Shown piece by piece: positions 16,409-25,962 of a DNA stretch of 64,000 bases. Source of the DNA: Ideonella dechloratans (lineage in GTDB: Bacteria > Pseudomonadota > Gammaproteobacteria > Burkholderiales > Burkholderiaceae_C). A program made the position numbers and the translations under genes. Under the pieces are notes generated by a model. That model was not told the origin of the DNA, did not search any database, and worked only from the letters and a program-made list of their open reading frames with translations. The stretch is from positions 186,001-250,000 of the forward strand of contig NZ_CP088081.1 of assembly GCF_021049305.1 (NCBI RefSeq), read 5' to 3'. Positions within the stretch are counted from its first letter, which is position 1. Each line of letters starts with the position of its first letter.

Positions 16409-16770
16409 CGCTGGCCCGCCTGCGGCTGGACGGCCAGCCCACGAACGAGGACATCCGCCTGGCCGACCGCTGGTGGCGGCGGGCCATCGGCCTGCTGGCC
16501 ACGACACAATTGGCGCGTCCCAGCGGCCTGTGGCTGGCGCCCTGTGCGTCGATCCACACCTTCGGCATGCGCCTGACCATCGACATCGTGTTCGTCGGCC
16601 GCGATGGCGTGGTGCTCAAGGTCGTGCCGCGCCTGCGGCCCTGGCGCATGGCCGGCTGCCGTGGCGCCCATGCGGTGCTGGAGCTGCGCGAAGGTCTGGC
16701 GCAGGCCCTGGGACTGGGTCCCGGCCGGCATGTCAGCCTGGCGGCGCCTGATGCGTTCAAGGAGTTGTGA
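16405..16770 (+). CDS. DUF192 family protein 1
   Basis: A 121-residue DUF192 protein. The family core is visible as RAIGLLATTQLARPSGLWLAP, SIHTFGMRLTIDIVFVGRDG and a C-terminal LELREGLAQALGLGPG. It starts with GTG at 16405 inside the tadC stop (GTGA), so it is translationally coupled to the pilus operon. The biochemical role of DUF192 is unknown to me. Unlike many relatives it has no signal peptide and is predicted cytosolic. A diverged second copy lies at 17728-18081. Confidence 0.85.
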   Translation: MTLARLRLDGQPTNEDIRLADRWWRRAIGLLATTQLARPSGLWLAPCASIHTFGMRLTIDIVFVGRDGVVLKVVPRLRPWRMAGCRGAHAVLELREGLAQALGLGPGRHVSLAAPDAFKEL

Positions 16771-17603
16771 TGATCTCCCCGTCTGTTTCCTCCGTCGTCC
16801 GCCGCCGCGGCCTGTGCGCGCTGGCCCTGCTGTCGGCCTCGGCCGTCGCGTCGGCGGCCAGCCTGGCCGAGAACCCGGCCCTGCTCAAGCAGCGCGTGGC
16901 GGCCCTGTTCGCGGGCCGCTATGCCAGCTCCAGCTGTTACGAGCAGCCCAACCAGGACGGGCGTCCCGCGGCCGCGGGTGACCTGCGCATCACGCCCGAT
17001 GGCCAGGTGGTGGTGGGGCCCGAGCGGGCCGCCCTGTTCGACCCGGCGGGCGAGTTGGGCTTCACCCTGGACCTCAAGGCCCGCCAGTTCTACCTGGACA
17101 TCAGCGCGGGCGACCGCATGGCCCGCCTGGCCAGCACCGACGACAGCTTCCGCCAGGCCAGCATCGAGATCGGGCGCGGCTCGGGCAATGTGACGCAGGG
17201 CCGCAGCTGTGGCGACCTGGATGTGCGCGGGGCCCGCATCGTGGCCCAGCCGGAGTCTGCGGCGGCGCTGTTCGCCGAGCTCTACGACACCGGCGGTCGG
17301 ACCGTGAAGGGCCGTTGCCACGCCGGCCGTCGCTCGGGCGGAAAGGACAGCGAGGCCAGTTTCAAGGTGTCGGGCACGGCCCTGGTGCTCAACGGCCGCA
17401 CCCTGCCCTGGCAGGCCCCGGGCGGGGCGCTGAGCATGGTGTCCCTGGGCAGCCATGTTGCCGACCAGCAGGTCAACGGCAGCGTGGAATGGCTCAACGG
17501 CGCCAACTTCCAGGTCGAGCGCAGCATCGGGCCCGGGGCACCCTTCGTCAGCTTCGCCTTCGCCGAAGCCGGCACCGAGTGGGCCTGCAACCCCGCGCCC
17601 TGA
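16770..17603 (+). CDS. Exported protein of unknown function
   Basis: The 277-residue product has a signal peptide (CALALLSASAVASA) and three Cys that could form disulfides (SSCYEQ, RSCGD, GRCHAG). No known domain is recognised. The start is set at the ATG at 16770, five bases after the ribosome site AAGGAG. The GTG at 16767 is a near alternative. It overlaps the DUF192 gene through TGATG and may be the last gene of the pilus transcript. Confidence 0.7.
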   Translation: MISPSVSSVVRRRGLCALALLSASAVASAASLAENPALLKQRVAALFAGRYASSSCYEQPNQDGRPAAAGDLRITPDGQVVVGPERAALFDPAGELGFTLDLKARQFYLDISAGDRMARLASTDDSFRQASIEIGRGSGNVTQGRSCGDLDVRGARIVAQPESAAALFAELYDTGGRTVKGRCHAGRRSGGKDSEASFKVSGTALVLNGRTLPWQAPGGALSMVSLGSHVADQQVNGSVEWLNGANFQVERSIGPGAPFVSFAFAEAGTEWACNPAP

Positions 17604-17727
17604 CGGGGCCAAGGCCCGCGGCCGTCGCGCTTTGTGGGGCGGATTACATGCCTGATACACCCTGCTGACCTGGGAGGCCCTAAGCTATCAGGGCGGCGCC
17701 GACACGACGGTGCCGCAGGAATCGAAC

Positions 17728-18081
17728 ATGTCCGCCCGCATCCAACTCTGCATCGATGGCCAGCCCACCCGGCGAGAGGTCGCCCGCCTGGGCCGGCTGC
17801 AGCGCCTGCTGTGGCCCTGGGCCCGCGCCGGTCGCGGGCAGGCCGGGGTCATCTGCGGCAGCTGGCTGCGCCCGGCCCGCTGGGTGCACACCTTCGGGGC
17901 CCGCGGCCCGGTGGATGTCGTGTTCCTGCGGGCCGACGGCGTGGTGCTGGAAGTGGCGTCCCGGGTTCGACCCTGGACCCTGCTGCGCTGCCGCCAGGCC
18001 ACCTCGGCGCTGCGTTTGCGCCCCGGCGCGGCGCGGCGGCTGGGCCTGCAGCCCGGCATGGCGCTGGATCTGATGTCCTGA
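17728..18081 (+). CDS. DUF192-like protein 2
   Basis: The 117-residue product shares the layout of DUF192: WVHTFGARGPVDVVFLRADGVVLEV followed by an LRLRPGAARRLGLQPG tail. It is clearly diverged from the copy at 16405-16770. The start at 17728 is chosen because CAGGAA lies seven bases upstream; a GTG at 17710 would add six residues. The position-specific Met of the first copy in the HTFG(M/A)R motif is Ala here, so the substrate or role may differ. The upstream 124-base gap may hold its own promoter. Confidence 0.75.
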   Translation: MSARIQLCIDGQPTRREVARLGRLQRLLWPWARAGRGQAGVICGSWLRPARWVHTFGARGPVDVVFLRADGVVLEVASRVRPWTLLRCRQATSALRLRPGAARRLGLQPGMALDLMS

Positions 18082-18124
18082 GCCGCGCAACGCCGCGCTC
18101 GAGCCAACACAGGATGCACCTCTG

Positions 18125-18598
18125 ATGAAGACCTCCTTCCCCTGCGCCGTGGCTGCGCTGTCCTGTGCGCTAGGTCTGGCCGCGCAGGCGGAGACCTTGC
18201 GCCTCGCGCCGGGGACCTGGACCCAGCAGCGCCAGACCTGGGTCAATGGCCAGCCCTTGCCGACCCGCGATGGTGGGACCTCCTGCGTGCGAGCGGGCGA
18301 TCCGGGCATCGACCTGGACCGGGCGCTGCAGCATTCCTTCCAGTCGAGCGGCCCTTGGTCGTGCCAGTCCAGCAACACCGTCATCGGCGGGGGGCAACTG
18401 CACAGCGACTTTGCCTGTACCACCCCGGGCGGCGGCCACCAGAAGGGCACGGCGCAGGGCAGTTACGGCGCCGAGCAGTACCGCTTGGACCTGCAGTCCA
18501 AGGGCAATGCCGTCACGTCCTCGGGTGAGGCTGTGCCGGGGCCGGACGTCGCGCTTCGACTGGTGTTCACCGGCAAGCGCCAGGCCGGGGGCTGCTGA
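18125..18598 (+). CDS. Exported DUF3617-like protein
   Basis: The 157-residue product has a signal peptide (VAALSCALGLAAQA). Its small mature domain begins LRLAPGTWTQQRQTWVNGQP and has Cys at the expected positions (TSCVRAG, SCQSSN, FACTTPGG). The pattern resembles DUF3617-type periplasmic proteins of Proteobacteria. Function is unknown. It faces prfC convergently across 57 bases. Confidence 0.65.
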   Translation: MKTSFPCAVAALSCALGLAAQAETLRLAPGTWTQQRQTWVNGQPLPTRDGGTSCVRAGDPGIDLDRALQHSFQSSGPWSCQSSNTVIGGGQLHSDFACTTPGGGHQKGTAQGSYGAEQYRLDLQSKGNAVTSSGEAVPGPDVALRLVFTGKRQAGGC

Positions 18599-18655
18599 GG
18601 TCACTGAGGGCGCACAACAGCGCGCGGCCCCAACGGACGCGCACCGTCAGGCGGC

Positions 18656-20284
<1,629 letters not shown>

Positions 20285-20328
20285 GGCGGGCTCGGCAGAG
20301 GGCGAAACCCGCCATTATCCGGCCCGTG

Positions 20329-20976
20329 TCAAGCCTTCGCCAGCTGGGCCCGCCACAGCGGGTTGGGCGTGGGCTCGCCGATCTTGTGCAGCAGATTGCG
20401 GTCGGTGTGGTGGAAGGGCTCGGCCTGGCCGCGGATCTGCAGCACCGTGTCTTCCTCGTAGCCCCAGCTGCCGTCGGCGTTCACCGTCACCTTGATGCGG
20501 AACTCGGTGGTCTTGAAGGCCACATCCAGGAAGGGGGCCGAGCAGATGCCGAAGGTGTCCAGGCCCTGGGTGGCCACCAGCTCGAAGCTGGTGGCGTCGG
20601 GCGCGGCCGTGCCGCCGGCCAGAGCGGTCTGGCCGCGCGGGATGGTCAGGGTGTGGATCACCGCGCCGGTGGCCGGTTCCCACAGCCAGTAGCCCACCTG
20701 CTCGTGGTAGGTCTTGACCTGGTCGGGCTTGGTGATGTGCGTGTGGTAGCGCAGGCCGTAGAGCAGCTGCGGACCGTTGGTCTGCGGGTCGATCGGCTGC
20801 AGCTCGATGCGTTCCACATAGGCCTGCTTCTTGGGGCCCTCGGCCTTGGGTTTGACGTCCAGGCCGCGCTCGCCCTGCCAGATGCCGGCCATCGGGGCCA
20901 GGGGTCCCAGGTTGGCCAGCGTGTTCAGGTCGATGTCGCGGGGCTCGGTGTAAATGTCGCTCGGGAAGTCGCTCAT
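20329..20976 (-). CDS. FABP/nitrobindin-like heme-binding beta-barrel protein
   Basis: The 215-residue product fits the THAP4/nitrobindin-like beta-barrel family (DUF1794). It opens with the conserved LGPLAPMAGIWQGERGLD, and strands such as VGYWLWEPATGAVIHTLTIPRG follow. Such barrels bind heme or small lipophilic ligands. The ATG at 20976 (MSDFPSD) is preferred over one ten codons upstream because family homology starts there. It lies between prfC and oxyR. Confidence 0.8.
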   Translation of the reverse strand: MSDFPSDIYTEPRDIDLNTLANLGPLAPMAGIWQGERGLDVKPKAEGPKKQAYVERIELQPIDPQTNGPQLLYGLRYHTHITKPDQVKTYHEQVGYWLWEPATGAVIHTLTIPRGQTALAGGTAAPDATSFELVATQGLDTFGICSAPFLDVAFKTTEFRIKVTVNADGSWGYEEDTVLQIRGQAEPFHHTDRNLLHKIGEPTPNPLWRAQLAKA

Positions 20977-21031
20977 GGCAGGGCGGCGGGGTTGATCTGG
21001 CCTCATTGTGGGGCCGCGGCCGCCTCTGCGC

Positions 21032-21193
21032 TCAGGTGGCGGCCATGCCGTGGACCATCGGGACCAGCCACAGGCCGCTGCCGACCATGGCGATCCCCAG
21101 GCCCAGCACCTGGCGCCAGCTCAGCGGGGCGGTGTGTCCGGACACTTGGATCGTCGGCACGATGGGGGAAGGGCGGCGGGGGATGCGGGGCAT
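21032..21193 (-). CDS. 53-residue single-span membrane protein
   Basis: A short frame not usually called by gene finders. It starts at ATG 21193 right after a very good ribosome site (AGGAGAA, spacing 5) and ends at TGA 21032. The first 25 residues are Pro/Arg-rich (MPRIPRRPSPIVPT). One membrane helix then follows (VLGLGIAMVGSGLWLVPMV). It lies between oxyR and the FABP-like gene in the same direction. An A+T-rich promoter-like stretch lies just upstream. Function is unknown; a stress-related membrane peptide is one guess. Confidence 0.6.
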   Translation of the reverse strand: MPRIPRRPSPIVPTIQVSGHTAPLSWRQVLGLGIAMVGSGLWLVPMVHGMAAT

Positions 21194-21234
21194 GGCGGTT
21201 CTCCTGGATCGGCCCGAAGCGGGCCATGGGCAGA

Positions 21235-21290
21235 AGAATAGTCACACCGTATCAATCGATCCAATTCAATAGCTTGATGGCGGCGATAGC
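21235..21290 (-). promoter_or_regulatory. Promoter-like A+T-rich segment before the 53-residue protein
   Basis: An A+T-rich island in otherwise GC-rich DNA. Read leftward, a -10-like TATTCT lies at 21240-21235, about 40 bases before the small ORF start, with only a weak -35. Three ATAG/CTAT tetramers (21238, 21269, 21286) and an ATCGAT palindrome occur. Activator dependence is likely, but the activator is unknown. Confidence 0.35.
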
Positions 21291-21304
21291 CCCCGGCCCA
21301 GGGC

Positions 21305-22228
21305 TCAGGCGGTCAGGCGTGCCACGCCGGGCAGCTCGCAGGCGTAGATGGCGTTGCGCAGGGCGGCGATGGCCTCGTAGCGGGTGAAGCTGCGCCGCCA
21401 GGCCAGCACCACGCGGCGCGAGGGCACCGGCGCCGCAAAGGGCACGAAGACGAGGTGCGGCTGCGGCTCGCGCGGCACGGACAGCTGGGGCACCACGGTC
21501 ACGCCCATGCCCGAGGCCACCATGTGCTTGATGGTTTCCAGCGAGGAGCCCTCGAAGCTCTTCTTGATGCCCTCGGTGTCGCTGGAGAAGCGGGCGAACT
21601 CGGGGCAGACCTCCAGCACATGGTCGCGGAAGCAGTGGCCGGTGCCCAGCAGCAGCATGGTCTCGCGCTTGAGCTCCTCGGAGCTGATGGTCTTGCGCTG
21701 GGCCAGCGGGTGCTGGGCGGGCACGGCCACCAGGAAGGGCTCGTCGTACAGCGGCGCGATGGCCAGGCCGGTGTCGGGGAAGGGCTCGGCCATGATGGCG
21801 CAGTCCAGTTCGCCGGTGCGCAGCATGTCCAGCAGCTTGACGGTGAAGTTCTCCTGCAGGATCAGCGGCATCTGGGGCGTCATGTCGATGGCATGGCGCA
21901 CCAGCTCCGGCAGAAGGTAGGGCCCGATCGTGTAGATGATGCCCAGCCGCAGCGGGCCGGCCAGCGGGTCCTTGCCGCGCTGGGCGATCTCGCGGATGCC
22001 CTGGGCCTGCTCGATCACGCCCTGGGCCTGGCGCACGATGGCCTCGCCCAGCGGGGTCAGGCTCACCTCGTTGCTGCCGCGCTCGAAGATCTTGACGTCG
22101 AGCTCCTCCTCCAGCTTCTTGATGGCCACCGACAGGGTCGGCTGGGAGACGTGGCAGGCCTCGGCCGCGCGGCCGAAATGCCGCTCGCGGGCGACGGCAA
22201 CGATGTAGCGCAGTTCGGTCAGGGTCAT
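21305..22228 (-). CDS. oxyR: Peroxide-sensing LysR regulator OxyR
   Basis: LysR-type activator of peroxide defence genes. The 307-residue product has an N-terminal winged helix (MTLTELRYIVAVARERHFGRAA) and a substrate-type sensor domain. The redox pair is present as C199 (GTGHCFRD) and C208 (LEVCPEF), exactly the numbering of E. coli OxyR C199/C208. Homology sets the start at 22228; an ATG-like alternative lies five codons upstream. In many Burkholderiales oxyR follows recG directly. Here two M4 peptidase genes lie between them. Confidence 0.94.
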   Translation of the reverse strand: MTLTELRYIVAVARERHFGRAAEACHVSQPTLSVAIKKLEEELDVKIFERGSNEVSLTPLGEAIVRQAQGVIEQAQGIREIAQRGKDPLAGPLRLGIIYTIGPYLLPELVRHAIDMTPQMPLILQENFTVKLLDMLRTGELDCAIMAEPFPDTGLAIAPLYDEPFLVAVPAQHPLAQRKTISSEELKRETMLLLGTGHCFRDHVLEVCPEFARFSSDTEGIKKSFEGSSLETIKHMVASGMGVTVVPQLSVPREPQPHLVFVPFAAPVPSRRVVLAWRRSFTRYEAIAALRNAIYACELPGVARLTA

Positions 22229-22270
22229 GGCCGCATTGTGCAATCCCGGCCGGGCACCGCACGGCCACCA

Positions 22271-22299
22271 AAGAAAACGCCGCGGATGGGCCGCGGCGT
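22271..22299 (-). terminator. Rho-independent terminator of the first M4 peptidase
   Basis: Read leftward, ACGCCGCGG (22299-22291) pairs with CCGCGGCGT (22285-22277) around a 5-base loop, followed by TTTTCTTT. It separates the peptidase from oxyR, so the two are not one transcript. Confidence 0.8.
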
Positions 22300-22340
22300 C
22301 GAGAACGGAGGGCGGGGCCCTCCGGGAACAGGTCCGGGAC

Positions 22341-23906
22341 TCAGTTCACATTGATGGCGGACCAGGCGGCCTTGACCGAGGCCAGCTCGGCCGAAGCCGA
22401 GCCGTACAGGTCGGTGGCGGCGCTGATGGTGGCGGCGCGGGCGGCCGCGTAGTTGGTGCTGGAAGTCATGTAGACGGTCAGCGCGCGGTACCAGATCTTG
22501 GCGGCCTTGTCGCGGCCGACGCCGGTGACGCTGCCGGTGCCGGTGGCGGTCCTGGTGTTGCCGCTCACGCAGGTCTTGGACGGCGAGCCGTTGCTCGTGC
22601 CTTCGGCCAGCATGTAGTAGAAGTGGTTGGCCGGGCCGGAGGAGTAGTGCACGTCCAGGTTGCCCACGCCGGAGTACCAGCAGTCCGAGGAGGCGCCGTC
22701 GGTGCTGGGCTGCACCATGTTGCGGATGTAGTTGCCCGGCTGGACGAAGATTTCCTCGCCGATCAGGTAGTCCGGGGTGTCATTGGTGTTGTTGGCGTAG
22801 TACTCCACCATCGTGCCCATGATGTCCGAGGTGGCCTCGTTCAGGCCGCCGGATTCGCCCGAGTAGGTCAGGTTGGCGGTGCGCGAGGTCACGCCGTGGG
22901 TCATCTCGTGGCCGGCCACGTCCAGGGCCACCAGCGGGTAGTAGTTCTTGCCGTTGTCGCCGTCGCCGTAGGTCATGCAGAAGCAGCTGTCGCTCCAGAA
23001 GGCGTTGACGTAGTTGCGGCCATAGTGGACGCGCGAGTAGGCGCCGTTGCCGTCGTCGGCGATGCCGTTGCGGCCGAAGGTGTTCTTGTAGTAGTCCCAG
23101 GTCTCGTTCTGGCCGTAGGCCGCGTCGGCGGCCACCGTGTTGGTGTCGCTCAGGGTGCCGTTGCCGAAAGTGGCCGTCGAGCTCTTCACCGCCACCTGAC
23201 GGTAGGTGGTGTTCTTCATGTTGACCACCTTGTGGCCGCCGCGGGTCGCGTCCACCAGGGTGTAGACGCCACGCGAGTTCTTGTCGGCATGCAGGGTCTC
23301 GGTGCCGCTGAACAGGGTCTTGCCGGTGACCAGGGCATCGGTGTTCTCGATCTCGTCCCAGCGGTCCAGCAGGGTCTTGCTGGCGGCGCTGACGATGAAG
23401 TGCATGCGGCTCGGGGTCTGGTCGGCACGGGTGCCGGTCACCAGCACTTCCCAGGCCAGCTGCGGCTGGCCGTGGCGGGCGAAGACCACCAGCTCCTTGC
23501 TCTCGACCTTGGCGCCGGCATGTTCGAAGCGGCCCTTGGCGAAGCTGGCGGCACCGTCGCCGCTCAGCTTGGGCTGGGTCGACAGCGACAGGGCGCCGTC
23601 GAAGCTGCGGCTCATGCCGTGCAGGGCGCCACGGGCATCGCCGTGCACCACCAGGTCACCACCCAGCACACGCAGGCCGCGGAAGGTGCGGTCGAAGCGC
23701 ACATGCTCGCTGCCGTCGGCATCGACCACCAGGTCACGCGCGACGAAGCCGTCCTGGCCGGCCACCAGGCCGGACTGCGACTTCAGGTGGGCCAGGGCAC
23801 GGGCCACGGCGGGGCTGTCGGCGGCGGGACGGGCTGCCTGGGCGGCAGGAGCCAGGGCCATGGTCAGGGCGGCCAGGGCGGCCAGGTGCAGGGCGGTGGG
23901 TTTCAT
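22341..23906 (-). CDS. Secreted M4 (thermolysin-family) metallopeptidase 1
   Basis: Secreted zinc endopeptidase, 521 residues: a signal peptide (ALTMALAPAAQAA), a fungalysin/thermolysin propeptide (FVARDLVVDADGSEHVRF to about residue 200), and a catalytic domain. The active site has HEMTH with the second zinc Glu in GGLNEATSD, and the catalytic-His region is DVHYSSGPANHFYYML. The propeptide keeps the enzyme inactive until after export. It is a tandem paralogue of the gene at 24168-25730, with a block of 112 identical bases near the 3' end. A terminator follows it. Confidence 0.95.
   Translation of the reverse strand: MKPTALHLAALAALTMALAPAAQAARPAADSPAVARALAHLKSQSGLVAGQDGFVARDLVVDADGSEHVRFDRTFRGLRVLGGDLVVHGDARGALHGMSRSFDGALSLSTQPKLSGDGAASFAKGRFEHAGAKVESKELVVFARHGQPQLAWEVLVTGTRADQTPSRMHFIVSAASKTLLDRWDEIENTDALVTGKTLFSGTETLHADKNSRGVYTLVDATRGGHKVVNMKNTTYRQVAVKSSTATFGNGTLSDTNTVAADAAYGQNETWDYYKNTFGRNGIADDGNGAYSRVHYGRNYVNAFWSDSCFCMTYGDGDNGKNYYPLVALDVAGHEMTHGVTSRTANLTYSGESGGLNEATSDIMGTMVEYYANNTNDTPDYLIGEEIFVQPGNYIRNMVQPSTDGASSDCWYSGVGNLDVHYSSGPANHFYYMLAEGTSNGSPSKTCVSGNTRTATGTGSVTGVGRDKAAKIWYRALTVYMTSSTNYAAARAATISAATDLYGSASAELASVKAAWSAINVN
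22408..22519. repeat. 112-base identical block, copy 1
   Basis: This block in the 3' part of peptidase 1 is base-for-base identical to 24235-24346 in peptidase 2 (offset 1827). It encodes the C-terminal catalytic subdomain (region AAKIWYRALTVYMTSSTNYA). Identity at silent sites over this length suggests recent duplication or gene conversion. Confidence 0.9.
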
Positions 23907-24077
23907 GGTGTGGATGTGAGTGAGGAAAGAGGGGCCGCAGCGCTCGACGCAGGAGCGGGCGGAAGCCGGTCGCCCGCTCGTGGCAGGCGCACAAAACAGT
24001 GTGTTCCCCCCCCTGGGGTCGGGCCATCCCTACCACAGGGGGTGCGGAGAACCCTTGCAGCAGCATGACCGCAGGTC

Positions 24078-24120
24078 AAGAGAAACAGCCCGTGTCCGCA
24101 TCGCTGCGGAGCACGGGCTG
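24078..24120 (-). terminator. Rho-independent terminator of the second M4 peptidase
   Basis: Read leftward, CAGCCCGTGC/TCCGCA (24120-24105) pairs with TGCGGA/CACGGGCTG (24100-24086) with one bulged base. A T-rich tail TTTCTCTT (24085-24078) follows. Each peptidase therefore appears to be a separate transcription unit. Confidence 0.8.
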
Positions 24121-24167
24121 CAGGGCGTCGGACCGGTGGGTCCGACGCGGGGCGGGCGCTGCCGACC

Positions 24168-25730
24168 TCAGTTGACCAGGATGGCCGACCAGGCGGCCTT
24201 GACGGCGGCCACTTCGGTCGAGGCGGCGCCGTAGAGGTCGGTGGCGGCGCTGATGGTGGCGGCGCGGGCGGCCGCGTAGTTGGTGCTGGAAGTCATGTAG
24301 ACGGTCAGCGCGCGGTACCAGATCTTGGCGGCCTTGTCGCGGCCGATGCCCACCAGGGTGCCGGTGCCGGTGGCGGTCTTGGTGTTGCCGCTCTTGCAGG
24401 TCTTGGACGGGGAGCCCGCGGTCGTGCCTTCGGCCAGCATGTAGTAGAAGTGGTTGGCCGGGCCGGAGGAGTAGTGCACGTCCAGACGCTTCAGACCGGT
24501 GTACCAGCAGTCGGCCGAGGCGCCGTCCTTGCTGGGCTGGTACATGTAGCGCAGCGCCTTGCCGGTGGTGTTGTAGAGCTCCTCGCCGATCAGGTAGTCG
24601 GGCGTGTCGCTGGCGTTGTTGGCGTAGTACTCCACCATCGTGCCCATGATGTCCGAGGTCGCCTCGTTCAGGCCGCCGGACTCACGCGAGTAGGTCAGGT
24701 TGGCGGTGCGCGAGGTCACGCCGTGGGTCATCTCGTGGCCGGCCACGTCCAGCGACACCAGCGGGTTCAGGGTGCTGCCGTCGCCGTAGGTCATGCAGAA
24801 GCAGCTGTCGCTCCAGTAGGCGTTGTCGTAGTTGCTGCTGTAGTGCACGCGCGAGCGGGCACCGGCGCCGTCGTTGGCGATGCCGTTGCGGCCGAAGGTG
24901 TTCAGGTAGTAGTCCCAGGTCATGTTCTGACCGTAGGCGGCGTCGGCGGCGACGGTCTCGCTGCTGGACTCGGCGTTGTTGCCCCAGATGTTGTCGGTGG
25001 CGGTGTAGGTCGTCTCGGTGCTGGTACCGTTGTTCATCGACACCACGTAGTGGTTGCCGCGGGTGCTGTCCTTGAGGGTGTAGGTCGAGCCGCTGAGCTG
25101 GTCGTGCAGGCTCACGTTGCCCGAGTACAGGGTCTTGCCGGTGCCCACGTCGTCGATGGTCTGGATGTCGTCCCAGCGGTCCAGCAGCACCTTGTCGGTC
25201 GCGGCCACGATCAGGTGGGCCTCGCTGGGGGTGCCATCCTCGCGCACGCCGTTGACGCGCACGTCCCAGGCCAGCTGGGGCTTGCCCTCGCGGGCATACA
25301 CCACCAGTTCGGCCGATTGCACGGCGCCGTTCTTGGCGCCGAACTGGGCCAGGGCTTCACGCTGGGCGGCCTGGGCGAACACCACCGGCTTCAGGTCGAT
25401 CTGGATCAGGTCGCGCAGGGTCTGGCTGACGCCGCGGAAGCTGCCGTCGCCACGGCTGTGCACCACCAGGTCGCCGCCGATCACCCGCAGGCCGGCGAAG
25501 GTGCGGTCAAAGCGCACATGTTCGGCACCGTCGGCGTCGACCACCAGATCGCGGGCGACGAAGCCGTCGCGGCCGGTGCCGTGGGCCTTCTGGAAGGCCA
25601 CGCCGCCCAGGTGGGCCAGGGCGCGCTGGACGGCCGGGTGATCGGCGGACGGGGCGGCTGCGAAGGCGGGAGCGCCCAGCGACAGCGCCAGAGCGGCGGC
25701 GGCCACGGCGCGCAGTGCAAAGGTCTTCAT
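24168..25730 (-). CDS. Secreted M4 (thermolysin-family) metallopeptidase 2
   Basis: A 520-residue paralogue of peptidase 1 with the same layout: signal peptide (AAAALALSLGAPAFA), thermolysin-type propeptide, HEMTH and GGLNEATSD zinc/catalytic motifs, and DVHYSSGPANHFYYML. The start at 25730 follows AAGGAC; the frame upstream of it is non-coding control DNA. The prodomains of the two copies differ more than the catalytic domains, which suggests different activation or timing. A cluster of dyads upstream (25817-25880) may regulate it. Confidence 0.95.
   Translation of the reverse strand: MKTFALRAVAAAALALSLGAPAFAAAPSADHPAVQRALAHLGGVAFQKAHGTGRDGFVARDLVVDADGAEHVRFDRTFAGLRVIGGDLVVHSRGDGSFRGVSQTLRDLIQIDLKPVVFAQAAQREALAQFGAKNGAVQSAELVVYAREGKPQLAWDVRVNGVREDGTPSEAHLIVAATDKVLLDRWDDIQTIDDVGTGKTLYSGNVSLHDQLSGSTYTLKDSTRGNHYVVSMNNGTSTETTYTATDNIWGNNAESSSETVAADAAYGQNMTWDYYLNTFGRNGIANDGAGARSRVHYSSNYDNAYWSDSCFCMTYGDGSTLNPLVSLDVAGHEMTHGVTSRTANLTYSRESGGLNEATSDIMGTMVEYYANNASDTPDYLIGEELYNTTGKALRYMYQPSKDGASADCWYTGLKRLDVHYSSGPANHFYYMLAEGTTAGSPSKTCKSGNTKTATGTGTLVGIGRDKAAKIWYRALTVYMTSSTNYAAARAATISAATDLYGAASTEVAAVKAAWSAILVN
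24235..24346. repeat. 112-base identical block, copy 2
   Basis: Partner of 22408-22519 with no mismatch between them. A second shared run of about 60 bases around the SSGPANHFYYML codons is also nearly or fully identical. Confidence 0.9.
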
Positions 25731-25816
25731 GGAGTGAATGTCCTTGTGGGTGGGTGTGGGTTGTGTTGTGTGCTTCGGCGCCGATCCCCGGATCACGGGG
25801 GCGGGCCGAAGCGGAG

Positions 25817-25880
25817 TGTCAGAGGCGTGACAGGGCCCAGGTATCCCCCAATTTGGGGGATACCTGTCAGACATGACAGG
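25817..25880 (-). promoter_or_regulatory. Nested dyads upstream of M4 peptidase 2
   Basis: The centre is an exact palindrome with 14-base arms: CAGGTATCCCCCAA at 25838-25851 and its complement at 25853-25866, one base between. On either side is a TGTCA...TGACA dyad: TGTCA-N6-TGACA at 25817-25832 and TGTCA-N4-TGACA at 25865-25878. There is no T-run on the recG side, so an operator is more likely than a terminator. It lies 87-150 bases before the peptidase start. Confidence 0.55.
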
Positions 25881-25962
25881 GAGGTGTGAGGGGCGGTAAC
25901 CGGAGTTCGGTGGAAACCCTCCCCCCTATCCGGGGCCGGGGCCGGGGGCGGGTTCCGGGGTC

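Noticed and set aside
21235..21290. OxyR binding site upstream of the 53-residue protein
   Set aside because: ATAG/CTAT words are present, but their spacing (31 and 17 bases) does not fit the four-half-site OxyR pattern.
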